Notes: a model not told the origin generated them from the sequence alone. A stretch of DNA of 9,209 bases from UBA1738 sp964388835 (GCA_964388835.1 CAYMBZ010000054.1:1-9209); one strand, 5' to 3'. Shown: positions 1-6,022, numbered from the stretch's first letter. Numbers and translations are program-made.

Positions 1-45
1 ACAAGGCGAAAACCCTGTAAACAAGCCATTTTTTCGATAAAATAA

Positions 46-441
46 TTATCTCTTTGAGAACTGCGGAGCACGACGTGCGGCTTTGAGACCGTACTTTTTT
101 CTTTCCTTCATTCTTGAGTCTCTTGTCAAGAATCCTGCAGCTTTCAAGTCTGCACGGTATGCATCCGAGTCAACTTCCAAAAGTGCTCTTGCGATACCGT
201 GACGAATAGCACCTGCCTGACCTGTAAATCCACCGCCCTCAACGTTTGCTATAACATCAAATTTAGAAATTGTTGATGTAAGTGTAAGCGGCTGACGAAC
301 GATTACCTTGAGAGTATCAAGTCCAAAGTATTCGTCAATATCTCTTTTGTTAATAGTTATTTTACCATTGCCCGGAACGAGTCTTACTCTGGCAACAGAT
401 GATTTTCTTCTGCCGGTTCCGCAGTATTGTTCTTTAGCCAT
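46..441 (-). CDS. rpsI: 30S ribosomal protein S9
   Basis: This 131-residue protein is ribosomal protein S9 of the small subunit, whose basic C-terminal tail reaches the tRNA-binding P site. The N-terminal YCGTGRRKSSVARVRL block, the central EGGGFTGQAGAIRHGIARAL block (about residues 68-87) and the ending RRAPQFSKR are all hallmarks of S9. The length is normal for the family. The ATG at 439-441 follows a strong TAAGGAGG site (451-458) at 9 bases, and that site overlaps the stop codon of rplM just upstream. It is therefore the second gene of a two-gene rplM-rpsI operon. No clear terminator is visible in the 45 bases left after the stop, so the operon's 3' end may lie outside the window. Confidence 0.98.
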   Translation of the reverse strand: MAKEQYCGTGRRKSSVARVRLVPGNGKITINKRDIDEYFGLDTLKVIVRQPLTLTSTISKFDVIANVEGGGFTGQAGAIRHGIARALLEVDSDAYRADLKAAGFLTRDSRMKERKKYGLKAARRAPQFSKR

Positions 442-455
442 GTTTCGAATCCTCC

Positions 456-893
456 TTACTTAATCTCTTGTGTCCATGCTTCAGGCTTCTGAGCTGCGTG
501 ATTGTGCTCTGTACCCTTATAAACACGAAGTCTTGTAAGAGCGTTTCTGCCGATTGTGTTATTCGGGAGCATGCCCTTTACAGCATAGGTCATAGCCTTT
601 TCCGGATGCTCTGCCATAAGCTTGTTGTAGTGAATTTCTTTAATTCCGCCAACCCAGCCTGTGTGGTAGTAACGAACTTTCTGATTCAGCTTGTTTCCGG
701 TCAAGATTGCCTTGTCTGCGTTGATGATGATTACGTGATCGCCGCAATCAACGTTCGGTGTGAATGTAGGCAAATGCTTGCCTCTCAAAATGCTTGCTGC
801 AACTGTAGCTACTCTACCGAGCGGCTTGTTTTCAGCATCAATGATATACCATTTTCTTTCAATTTCCTGTGGTTTTGCCATATAGCTACTCAT
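456..893 (-). CDS. rplM: 50S ribosomal protein L13
   Basis: Ribosomal protein L13, 145 residues, is an early-assembling large-subunit protein. Family blocks are visible in order: RKWYIIDAENKPLGRVAT near the N-terminus, LRGKHLPTFTPNVDCGDHVI, the TGWVGGIKEI stretch, and MLPNNTIGRNALTRLRVYKG near the C-terminus. The start is set at the ATG at 891-893 because AAGGAGGT (901-908) lies 7 bases before it. A longer in-frame reading from a TTG at 953 would start at about the predicted transcription start and is rejected. A second ATG four codons later (MAKPQ) would be too far from the Shine-Dalgarno sequence. It is co-transcribed with rpsI, the usual bacterial arrangement. Confidence 0.98.
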   Translation of the reverse strand: MSSYMAKPQEIERKWYIIDAENKPLGRVATVAASILRGKHLPTFTPNVDCGDHVIIINADKAILTGNKLNQKVRYYHTGWVGGIKEIHYNKLMAEHPEKAMTYAVKGMLPNNTIGRNALTRLRVYKGTEHNHAAQKPEAWTQEIK

Positions 894-900
894 TGAATTT

Positions 901-952
901 ACCTCCTTATTTAAAACGGTTAATATACTGTTTGCGCATACGCAAACCAACA
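901..952 (-). promoter_or_regulatory. Candidate L13 leader (5' UTR hairpin of rplM-rpsI)
   Basis: The predicted mRNA leader between the start near 952 and the rplM Shine-Dalgarno sequence contains a perfect 7-bp hairpin: GTTTGCG, a TATG loop and CGCAAAC (930-947 on the plus strand). GGTT just before the hairpin and AACC downstream could add an outer pairing. Firmicutes are known to carry an autoregulatory L13 leader in this position. Location and size fit that element, but I could not compare it with the family model, so the identity is inferred. Confidence 0.5.
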
Positions 953-958
953 AATGAC

Positions 959-987
959 ATTTTACTATACTTAATGAAAAATGTCAA
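959..987 (-). promoter_or_regulatory. Sigma-A promoter of rplM-rpsI
   Basis: Read on the minus strand, a perfect TTGACA (982-987) is followed after 17 bases by TAAAAT (959-964). Transcription would start near 952, giving a leader of about 59 bases to the rplM ATG. Confidence 0.8.
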
Positions 988-1071
988 CACTTTTTTAAAA
1001 AAAATCAAAATACAAATTCTAATCTTTAAAATTCTCGTTTTTTCTTCATTTTTCTTTGATTTTCTCATCCT

Positions 1072-1725
1072 CTATTTTAAAACTATTTCTGAAATTTCCT
1101 CAGCATTTGAGACAATATAATCTGCCCCGGCATTTTTCAGTTCCTCTTCATTCCTGAACCCCCACAAAACGCCGATAGCTGTCATTCCGGCACTTTTCCC
1201 GGTAGTAATATCAACATATGTGTCTCCGATAAATACTGTTTCCGAAACGTCTACGGACAACTCCTTTGCGATAAGAATAGCGGCTTCCGGATTCGGCTTT
1301 ATTTTCACGCCCTCCCGCTGACCGAATACAACATCAAATCTATCCCCAAAAAAAAGTTTTACGACATCCTGCGCAACATTATCCGGTTTATTTGTCAAAA
1401 CAGCAATTTTAATTCCGTTTTCCTTAAGCTTGTCCAAAAGCTCAATAATTCCGTCGTATGCCTTTGTCTGATACAGCGGGTCTGCCTCATATGCGGCATC
1501 ATACGCCTTCCCCACCTTTTCAAAGTTTTCTTCCGTATCCGCCCCCGTCTCCGCAAGCATGCGATGTACCAAAAGGTCTCTGCCGTTTCCTACAAGAATT
1601 TTATATCGTTCCGGAACAATTTTCGGAAATCCGAATTTTTCGAGCGCGGTGTTTCCGAAATGTGAAATTGCCGGAATCGTATCTGTAAGAGTTCCGTCCA
1701 AATCAAAAATACATAATTTTGTCAT
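1072..1725 (-). CDS. HAD-superfamily hydrolase, phosphoglycolate phosphatase-like
   Basis: A 217-residue haloacid dehalogenase-type phosphatase. All four HAD motifs are present: DLDGT with nucleophile Asp8 and Asp10; LTN with Thr111; Lys143 in IKPNPEA; and GDTYVD with Asp168 and Asp172. The helical cap region (about residues 15-80) places it with the Gph/PpaX-like subfamily. Likely substrates are small phosphate esters such as 2-phosphoglycolate, or pyrophosphate; the sequence cannot settle this. The start is the ATG at 1723-1725, preceded by GAGG at 9 bases. An ATG 15 bases upstream has no Shine-Dalgarno sequence and lies only about 13 bases from the predicted transcript start. It is a single gene, divergent from nadK. 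No convincing terminator separates it from the rplM promoter downstream. Confidence 0.88.
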   Translation of the reverse strand: MTKLCIFDLDGTLTDTIPAISHFGNTALEKFGFPKIVPERYKILVGNGRDLLVHRMLAETGADTEENFEKVGKAYDAAYEADPLYQTKAYDGIIELLDKLKENGIKIAVLTNKPDNVAQDVVKLFFGDRFDVVFGQREGVKIKPNPEAAILIAKELSVDVSETVFIGDTYVDITTGKSAGMTAIGVLWGFRNEEELKNAGADYIVSNAEEISEIVLK

Positions 1726-1759
1726 AATATTAAGCCTCATTTCATTAGTTTCTTCATAT

Positions 1760-1788
1760 ATTATAGCTAAACCTTACAAATTTGTCAA
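1760..1788 (-). promoter_or_regulatory. Consensus sigma-A promoter of the HAD phosphatase gene
   Basis: On the minus strand, TTGACA (1783-1788), a 17-base spacer and TATAAT (1760-1765) match the sigma-A consensus at all twelve positions. The predicted start is near 1753, about 28 bases before the chosen ATG. The promoter lies back-to-back with the nadK promoter, with 17 bases between the two -35 boxes. Confidence 0.85.
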
Positions 1789-1805
1789 AAAAAATTCTTC
1801 AATAC

Positions 1806-1834
1806 TTGCAATCTGCGCAAAAAGATTGTATAAT
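1806..1834 (+). promoter_or_regulatory. Sigma-A promoter of the nadK-argR-recN operon
   Basis: TTGCAA (1806-1811), 17 bases, then a perfect TATAAT (1829-1834). The predicted start is near 1841, leaving a leader of about 30 bases before the GTG start of nadK. The -10 box lies inside a perfect inverted repeat annotated separately. Confidence 0.75.
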
Positions 1835-1853
1835 ATGTATAAATATACAATCT
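1823..1853. promoter_or_regulatory. Inverted repeat over the nadK operon promoter (candidate ArgR operator)
   Basis: AGATTGTATA (1823-1832) and its exact complement TATACAATCT (1844-1853) are separated by 11 bases and cover the -10 box and predicted start. Inside is TGTATA-AA-TATACA (1836-1849), which differs at two symmetrical positions from the ARG-box core TGAAT..ATTCA. Since argR is the second gene of this operon, autorepression is plausible. The match is imperfect, so another repressor is possible. Confidence 0.45.
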
Positions 1854-1870
1854 CTGAAAGGAGTTCACCT

Positions 1871-2698
1871 GTGAAAAGAATAGCGGTTATTCCGAATTAT
1901 ACAAAGGATATTGAATATGAATACACAACTCGGCTTTGTGCATATCTTAACGGCAAAGCCAATATTGTTATGCAAGAAAGCGACCGCATAGCGGGAATTG
2001 ACGCCGAATTCACCGTTGACGTTTATGACGGCGCGGATGCGGTTATAATCCTCGGCGGCGACGGAACCATGCTTCAAGCGGCTGAACCGTGCGGCAGAAA
2101 TGCCATTCCCGTTATGGGCATAAACCTCGGCAAGGTTGGCTTTATGACCGAAGTTGAAACAAGTGATATGGAGACCGCCTGCAACCGACTTTTAGCTGAC
2201 GATTTTCGTCTGGAAGAACGTATGATGATGGAAATAACCCTACAAAACGATTCATCCCGCAAATCCTACCTTGCACTTAACGATTTGGTTATTTCAAAAC
2301 CGGATGCGTGCATGGTTGCCATGGAGCTTTACGCAAACGGTGAAAAGGTAAGTAAATATATAGCCGACGGCTTGATAATTTCAACACCGACAGGTTCGAC
2401 AGGGTATTCCCTTTCTGCCGGAGGTCCCGTAGCAGACCCGTCAATGAGGCTTTTTATCGCAACGCCTATTTGCGCACATATGCTTTCCGCAAGGCCTATG
2501 CTTATGGATGAAAGCAAGGAAATTACCTTAAAGCTTTCCGACGGAGGAAGCGACAGTGCCGTTGTTACGGTGGACGGCGAAAACAAGTGCATTATCGGCA
2601 GTGACAATATCGTATCGATACGCCGCTCTGTGCATACAATGAATATTATAAAGCTTGGCAAACAATCATTTTATCATACAATGATGGCAAAGTTGTAG
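1871..2698 (+). CDS. nadK: NAD kinase
   Basis: ATP- or polyphosphate-dependent NAD kinase, 275 residues, phosphorylates NAD to NADP in the cytoplasm. The diagnostic GGDGT motif is at residues 62-66, the conserved Asn137-Asp138 pair (LALNDLVISK) follows, and the glycine-rich TPTGSTGYS loop is at about 172-180, with SAGGPV after it. The length is typical for bacterial NadK. I chose the GTG at 1871 because AAAGGAG (1857-1863) sits 7 bases upstream and the protein then begins with the expected MKRIAVIPN strand. The in-frame extension further upstream runs through the promoter and is not coding. It is first in an operon with argR (32-base gap), recN and an RseC-like gene. This order is common in Clostridia and Bacilli. 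Confidence 0.97.
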   Translation: MKRIAVIPNYTKDIEYEYTTRLCAYLNGKANIVMQESDRIAGIDAEFTVDVYDGADAVIILGGDGTMLQAAEPCGRNAIPVMGINLGKVGFMTEVETSDMETACNRLLADDFRLEERMMMEITLQNDSSRKSYLALNDLVISKPDACMVAMELYANGEKVSKYIADGLIISTPTGSTGYSLSAGGPVADPSMRLFIATPICAHMLSARPMLMDESKEITLKLSDGGSDSAVVTVDGENKCIIGSDNIVSIRRSVHTMNIIKLGKQSFYHTMMAKL

Positions 2699-2730
2699 AA
2701 TACAAAATCTAATGCCGGAAAGGATTAAAT

Positions 2731-3186
2731 ATGAAACAGAAAAGACATCGTAAAATACTGAGTATAATTTCCGAAAACGATGTGAAAACTCAGGAACAGC
2801 TGACCGAGGCGCTCAAATCAGCGGGATTTATGGTAACTCAGGCAACTGTATCTCGTGATATCAAGGAGTTGGGATTAATTAAACTGCCTTTATCCGACGG
2901 CTCCTACAAATATGCGGTTACAAAAGAGGATAAACAGGAAAATCGTGAGCACCTTGCGGTTTTTTCGCGTACCGTAATAAACATACAATCTGCGATGCAT
3001 ACCGTTGTGATAAAGACCCATTCCGGAATGGCAAATGCTGTTGCCGCTTCACTTGACACATTTCTTTCCCACGAAATTATCGGAACAATCGCGGGAGACG
3101 ATACTATTTTGATTATTGCGGAAAATCCGCATAACGCTGAGGAATTGACGATTAAGCTGAGAAAAATGTTCAGCTGGAAGGAATAA
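2731..3186 (+). CDS. argR: Arginine repressor ArgR
   Basis: ArgR (AhrC type), 151 residues, is the hexameric arginine-responsive regulator of arginine biosynthesis and catabolism. The N-terminal winged helix-turn-helix covers about residues 1-70, with TVSRDIKELGLIK carrying the Ser41-Arg42 recognition pair of the family. The C-terminal oligomerisation and arginine-binding domain contains HSGMANAVAASLD and AGDDT (121-125), whose aspartates bind arginine in characterised members. The length is standard. The ATG follows GGAAAGG at a normal spacing. Its stop codon overlaps the recN ribosome binding site, so the two genes are tightly packed. A promoter-proximal palindrome before nadK could let ArgR control its own operon. 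Confidence 0.96.
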   Translation: MKQKRHRKILSIISENDVKTQEQLTEALKSAGFMVTQATVSRDIKELGLIKLPLSDGSYKYAVTKEDKQENREHLAVFSRTVINIQSAMHTVVIKTHSGMANAVAASLDTFLSHEIIGTIAGDDTILIIAENPHNAEELTIKLRKMFSWKE

Positions 3187-3190
3187 AAAA

Positions 3191-4822
3191 ATGTTAAATT
3201 GTCTTGATATTAAAAATATTGCGCTTATAGAAAGTCTTAATATCGAAATCAAGAGCGGAATGACCGTTTTAACCGGTGAAACCGGCGCGGGAAAATCCAT
3301 AATCATCGACGCAGTAAATCTGCTTTTGGGTGCCAGAACCAATAAGGGGCTTGTTCGCTACGGCAGTGAAAAAGCGCGTGTTCAAGGGCTTTTTTCCTGT
3401 CCTCCCGAGGCTGAATTACTGCTCGAAACCCACGGAATCGACGTAGATGATGAACTGGTTATAAGCCGTGAAATCACTGCGGACGGCAAAAGTATCTGCC
3501 GCATAAACAGTGTCATTACGCCACAAAATGTTTTACGCGAATTGGGTTCATATCTCATAAATATACACGGGCAGCAGGATAATCAGGCACTTTTAAATCC
3601 ATCAAAGCATATCGATTTTTTGGACGGATACGCAAAAACAGATTTGGCGGCATATTACGCACTTTACGCAGAACGCAGAGAAATACTGAAAAAACTTGAG
3701 GTTTTATCAAAAAACGAGCAGGAACGCATGCAGAGAATTGACCTGCTTGAATACCAGGTAAACGAGCTTACGGAAGCCGCGCTGAAGCTCGGCGAAAAAG
3801 ACGAGCTTACCGAACAAAAAACGATTATCGAAAATGCAGAAAAGATTGCCGCCTCGGTTGACGAATCATACAGTGCGCTGTATGAAGAAAACGGCGCTTA
3901 CGACAACATCAGCCGTGCCGCCGCGGCACTTGGCGGAATAATTGGCATAGACGATAAAATAGACGATATTACTTCAAAAATAACCGACATGCAATACCTT
4001 ATAGAGGATTATGTGCATGATCTTAAAAGCTTCGGTGACAGTGTTGAGTATGACGAAGCCGCTCTTAATGATATTGAGGAACGTTTGGATTTGATAACGC
4101 GCATTACGCGCAAATACGGTGGAAGCGAGGAAGCCGCGCTCAGCTATTTAAAAAATGCCTCGGATGAACTTGAAAGTCTTGAAAATTCTGACGAGATAAT
4201 TTCCGAGCTTAATTGCCGTTTGAAAGAAATTGAGGCAAAAACCTTGTGTGAAGCCGAAAAAATCACCGCCGCACGAAATTCTGCGGCAAAAAAACTTCAA
4301 GCTGAAATCGAAGCCTCCCTTTCCGAACTTGATATGCCAAAAGTGAAATTTGAGGTTGCACTCACACCATGTGAGCTTAATTCCAAAGGCGCTGATGCCG
4401 CAGAATTTATGATTTGCCCAAACATTGGCGAGCTAATGAAGCCACTTGCCGAAATTGCCTCCGGCGGTGAGCTGTCCCGTGTTATGCTGGCAATAAAGTC
4501 CATCATTTCCGATGGAGCGGACACTTTGATTTTTGACGAAATCGATACCGGCGTTTCCGGAAGTGCGGCGCAGAAAATCGCAAAAAAACTCTCGCGGCTG
4601 GGTAAAAACAAGCAGGTAATCTGCGTAAGCCACCAGCCACAGCTTGCGGCAATCGCGGACAATCATTACATGATAAAGAAAATCGAAAACGCCGAGCGCA
4701 CGGTTACTCATATATACGAGCTTTCTCTTGATGAGCGCATTATGGAGCTTGCGCGGATAATAGACGGCGACGATGTCACCGAAACGGCAATTCGACATGC
4801 AAAGGAAATGTTAAAACTATGA
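3191..4822 (+). CDS. recN: DNA repair protein RecN
   Basis: RecN is an SMC-like ATPase that acts early in double-strand break repair. The 543-residue protein begins with the SMC-type head sequence LDIKNIALIESLNIEI and has Walker A GETGAGKS at residues 29-36. A glutamate- and lysine-rich coiled-coil region spans roughly 150-350. The ABC signature ASGGELS (423-429) precedes Walker B LIFDE (446-450), and VSHQPQLAAIAD near 480 is the usual RecN H-loop region. It is slightly shorter than Bacillus RecN. The ATG at 3191 is preceded by AAGGAA overlapping the argR stop. In many spore-formers spoIVB and spo0A follow recN; here an RseC-like gene overlaps it by 4 bases instead. Confidence 0.97.
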   Translation: MLNCLDIKNIALIESLNIEIKSGMTVLTGETGAGKSIIIDAVNLLLGARTNKGLVRYGSEKARVQGLFSCPPEAELLLETHGIDVDDELVISREITADGKSICRINSVITPQNVLRELGSYLINIHGQQDNQALLNPSKHIDFLDGYAKTDLAAYYALYAERREILKKLEVLSKNEQERMQRIDLLEYQVNELTEAALKLGEKDELTEQKTIIENAEKIAASVDESYSALYEENGAYDNISRAAAALGGIIGIDDKIDDITSKITDMQYLIEDYVHDLKSFGDSVEYDEAALNDIEERLDLITRITRKYGGSEEAALSYLKNASDELESLENSDEIISELNCRLKEIEAKTLCEAEKITAARNSAAKKLQAEIEASLSELDMPKVKFEVALTPCELNSKGADAAEFMICPNIGELMKPLAEIASGGELSRVMLAIKSIISDGADTLIFDEIDTGVSGSAAQKIAKKLSRLGKNKQVICVSHQPQLAAIADNHYMIKKIENAERTVTHIYELSLDERIMELARIIDGDDVTETAIRHAKEMLKL

Positions 4823-5217
4823 GAGAAGAAGGAATTATACGTTCGGTATCCGGCAAACTGTGTTCCGTTGAAGTTACGCGCAAAAGTGCATGCGGTGAAA
4901 ACTGCGCTTCCTGCGGCGGAAACTGCAAGCTAAAGACTCAAATTTGCATTGCGGAAAATATCTGCCGTGGCGTACCCGGCGACCGTGTTATTATTGAAAT
5001 CAGCGATAAAAAAATGCTGAAATCGGCGTTTTTGGTCTATATTCTGCCGATTTTGGTGTTTTTCGTCGTTTATGTAGCATCTTCCGCATGCAGCGCTTCC
5101 GATTCAATTTCAGCGATTGCCGCGGTACTCTGTTTCGCAATTGTTCTTTCGGTTTTGACTTTTTACGATAAGCGGCACACAGAGGAGTTTGAATCCAAAG
5201 CAATTGAAATAATTTAG
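4819..5217 (+). CDS. RseC/MucC-like cysteine-cluster membrane protein
   Basis: A 132-residue membrane protein resembling the RseC/MucC family (positive regulators of sigma-E or SoxR-reducing components in Proteobacteria; Clostridial members are often near Rnf genes). The N-terminus (MREEGIIRSVSGKLCSVEV) is followed by a cysteine cluster C25-x3-C29-x2-C32-x3-C36, with further cysteines at 43 and 49, then VPGDRVIIEI. Two membrane helices follow at about 70-87 and 97-116, with a short charged tail. The cysteines could hold a metal or an iron-sulfur cluster; that is inference. The ATG overlaps the recN TGA (ATGA), implying translational coupling. Its role in a nadK-argR-recN operon is unknown. 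Confidence 0.8.
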   Translation: MREEGIIRSVSGKLCSVEVTRKSACGENCASCGGNCKLKTQICIAENICRGVPGDRVIIEISDKKMLKSAFLVYILPILVFFVVYVASSACSASDSISAIAAVLCFAIVLSVLTFYDKRHTEEFESKAIEII

Positions 5218-5248
5218 CGGCATCTCGCAGAAATAATTCGAAAAAAGC

Positions 5249-5277
5249 TTGAAAAATCATGCGGGGTATGGTATAAT
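5249..5277 (+). promoter_or_regulatory. Strong sigma-A promoter upstream of the hairpin-rich leader
   Basis: TTGAAA (5249-5254), 17 bases, TATAAT (5272-5277), plus an extended -10 TG at 5269-5270. The predicted start is near 5284, about 354 bases before the next start codon. The box context is nearly identical to the metK promoter at 7373-7401. Confidence 0.82.
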
Positions 5278-5304
5278 GATTCTGATTGCAAAGCAGTTAG
5301 ATTC

Positions 5305-5462
5305 GTCGATATAAATCTCTTACGAGATTTTTGATATTCCTTACGGCTCGATATGTTGCCTTACGGCAACGAGATTTATAGCATATCGATTTTTGAGCGA
5401 AAAGAGAAATATATCGATTTTCCAAAGTAAAGATATCGAGTAAGCGGAGCTTACATATCGAC
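5305..5462. repeat. Modular palindromic element with ATATCGA/TCGATAT spacers
   Basis: A 158-bp block bounded by 8-bp inverted ends, GTCGATAT (5305-5312) and ATATCGAC (5455-5462). Inside, the CGATAT/ATATCG motif recurs near 5349, 5383, 5411 and 5433 and separates small hairpins: AAATCTC-TTAC-GAGATTT, GTTGCC-TTAC-GGCAAC and GTAAGC-GGA-GCTTAC. It resembles REP- or MITE-like intergenic repeats. Whether other copies exist in the genome cannot be seen here. Confidence 0.55.
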
Positions 5463-5498
5463 AAAACAGCGGCATCTGAATTGTTCGCTGATTTTATA

Positions 5499-5573
5499 AT
5501 GATTTGCCTGCGTAATCAACAACTCTTGACAGCGAAGCTGTCAAATCGTTAAAACAGACATCACGCAAATCAT
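5499..5573. repeat. Nested inverted repeat with central 8-bp hairpin
   Basis: The outer arms ATGATTTGC (5499-5507) and GCAAATCAT (5565-5573) pair perfectly. Enclosed is the hairpin TTGACAGC-GAA-GCTGTCAA (5526-5544). It lies about 65 bases before the small gene's start codon and looks like a second, separate structural module of the leader. Confidence 0.55.
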
Positions 5574-5637
5574 TCGTTGCTTTTAAAACAAAGCCGATGT
5601 GCTGATAGAAATTATAAAACGGAAAGGAAGAACAGAT

Positions 5638-5928
5638 ATGGCTACAGCAAAAAAAGCTAAAGTATTGACTTATAAAGATAAGCCTGTATACAGACAAGGC
5701 AACACGATTTATTACGGTGATTTATCGGAAAATCTGATATTGGTAATGGAAATCGTAGACAGTGAGGAAAAAAACGGTATCAAAATCACTAAAAAAGTAA
5801 AATTTCATATTCAAGATAACACAGGTGAACTCGGAAAAGGCGTCAATTACCGTTCGGGCGAGCGCGAAAATCTTTATAAAGCATTCGATATCGGAGCTTG
5901 GTGGCTCCAGGATGCACTGGAAATGTAA
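5638..5928 (+). CDS. Small conserved-type protein of unknown function (96 aa)
   Basis: I do not recognise a named family. The ATG at 5638 follows AAGGAAG (5624-5630) at 7 bases, a good Shine-Dalgarno sequence; an earlier in-frame start at 5599 lacks one. The protein has a short lysine-rich N-terminus (MATAKKAKVLTYKDKPV). A likely beta-rich core follows (NTIYYGDLSENLILVMEIVD, then VKFHIQDN), and a final helix contains FDIGAWWLQDALEM. There is no signal peptide or membrane segment, so it should be cytosolic. Codon use and composition look native. Its stop codon lies in the left arm of a long stem-loop. It sits behind a long structured leader and faces metK; the shared promoter sequence hints at co-regulation. 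Confidence 0.8.
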   Translation: MATAKKAKVLTYKDKPVYRQGNTIYYGDLSENLILVMEIVDSEEKNGIKITKKVKFHIQDNTGELGKGVNYRSGERENLYKAFDIGAWWLQDALEM

Positions 5929-5978
5929 AGACTCTAAAAGAGGGCGATATCACGAATCGTCCTCTTTTAGAGTCTTTA
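5926..5978. terminator. Bidirectional 18-bp perfect stem-loop after the small gene
   Basis: The left arm (5926-5943) and right arm (5961-5978) are exact complements over 18 bp, with key segment GACTCTAAAAGAGG and a 17-base loop. The arm starts with the TAA stop of the small gene. There is no canonical U-tract after it in either direction, though the arm itself is T-rich. Termination or 3'-end protection is inferred from its position between convergent genes. Confidence 0.6.
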
Positions 5979-6022
5979 CAATCACACAAATTAAGCACTG
6001 TTTGTTCAATTTGTGTGATTGT
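5978..6022. terminator. Second, 15-bp perfect stem-loop between convergent genes
   Basis: ACAATCACACAAATT (5978-5992) pairs exactly with AATTTGTGTGATTGT (6008-6022) around a 15-base loop. It directly abuts the first stem-loop and is unrelated to it in sequence. It would be met first by transcription from metK. No long U-tract follows on either strand. Confidence 0.55.

Larger units (their letters stand above)
5284..5637 (+). ncRNA. Long structured 5' leader or independent small RNA
   Basis: The stretch between the strong promoter and the 5638 start codon has no credible ORF on either strand but many short perfect hairpins: 5313-5330, 5355-5370, 5440-5454 and 5526-5544, plus long-range pairings 5305-5312/5455-5462 and 5499-5507/5565-5573. 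If the promoter fires, this is either a 354-base leader of the small gene or a separate RNA with read-through. No U-tract terminator is visible inside it. No known riboswitch class was recognised. An alternative is that part of it is an inserted palindromic repeat element with no regulatory role. Confidence 0.4.

Noticed and set aside
1..45. Terminator after rpsI
   Set aside because: Only a weak 3-bp GGC/GCC pairing is visible; not enough to call a terminator in the remaining sequence.
468..896. Plus-strand open frame of 142 codons across rplM
   Set aside because: It is antisense to the well-supported L13 gene, has no ribosome binding site, and its cysteine-rich low-complexity translation is typical of a shadow frame.
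1559..1870. N-terminal extension of NadK
   Set aside because: It would run through the divergent HAD gene and both promoters. The GTG at 1871 has a proper Shine-Dalgarno sequence and gives normal NadK length.
5305..5462. CRISPR array
   Set aside because: The ATATCGA motifs are too short, occur in both orientations and have irregular spacing; no cas genes are nearby.
5495..5500. Second TATAAT as a promoter for the 5638 gene
   Set aside because: No -35-like hexamer lies 16-18 bases upstream; it appears to be part of a duplicated TATAATGATT.
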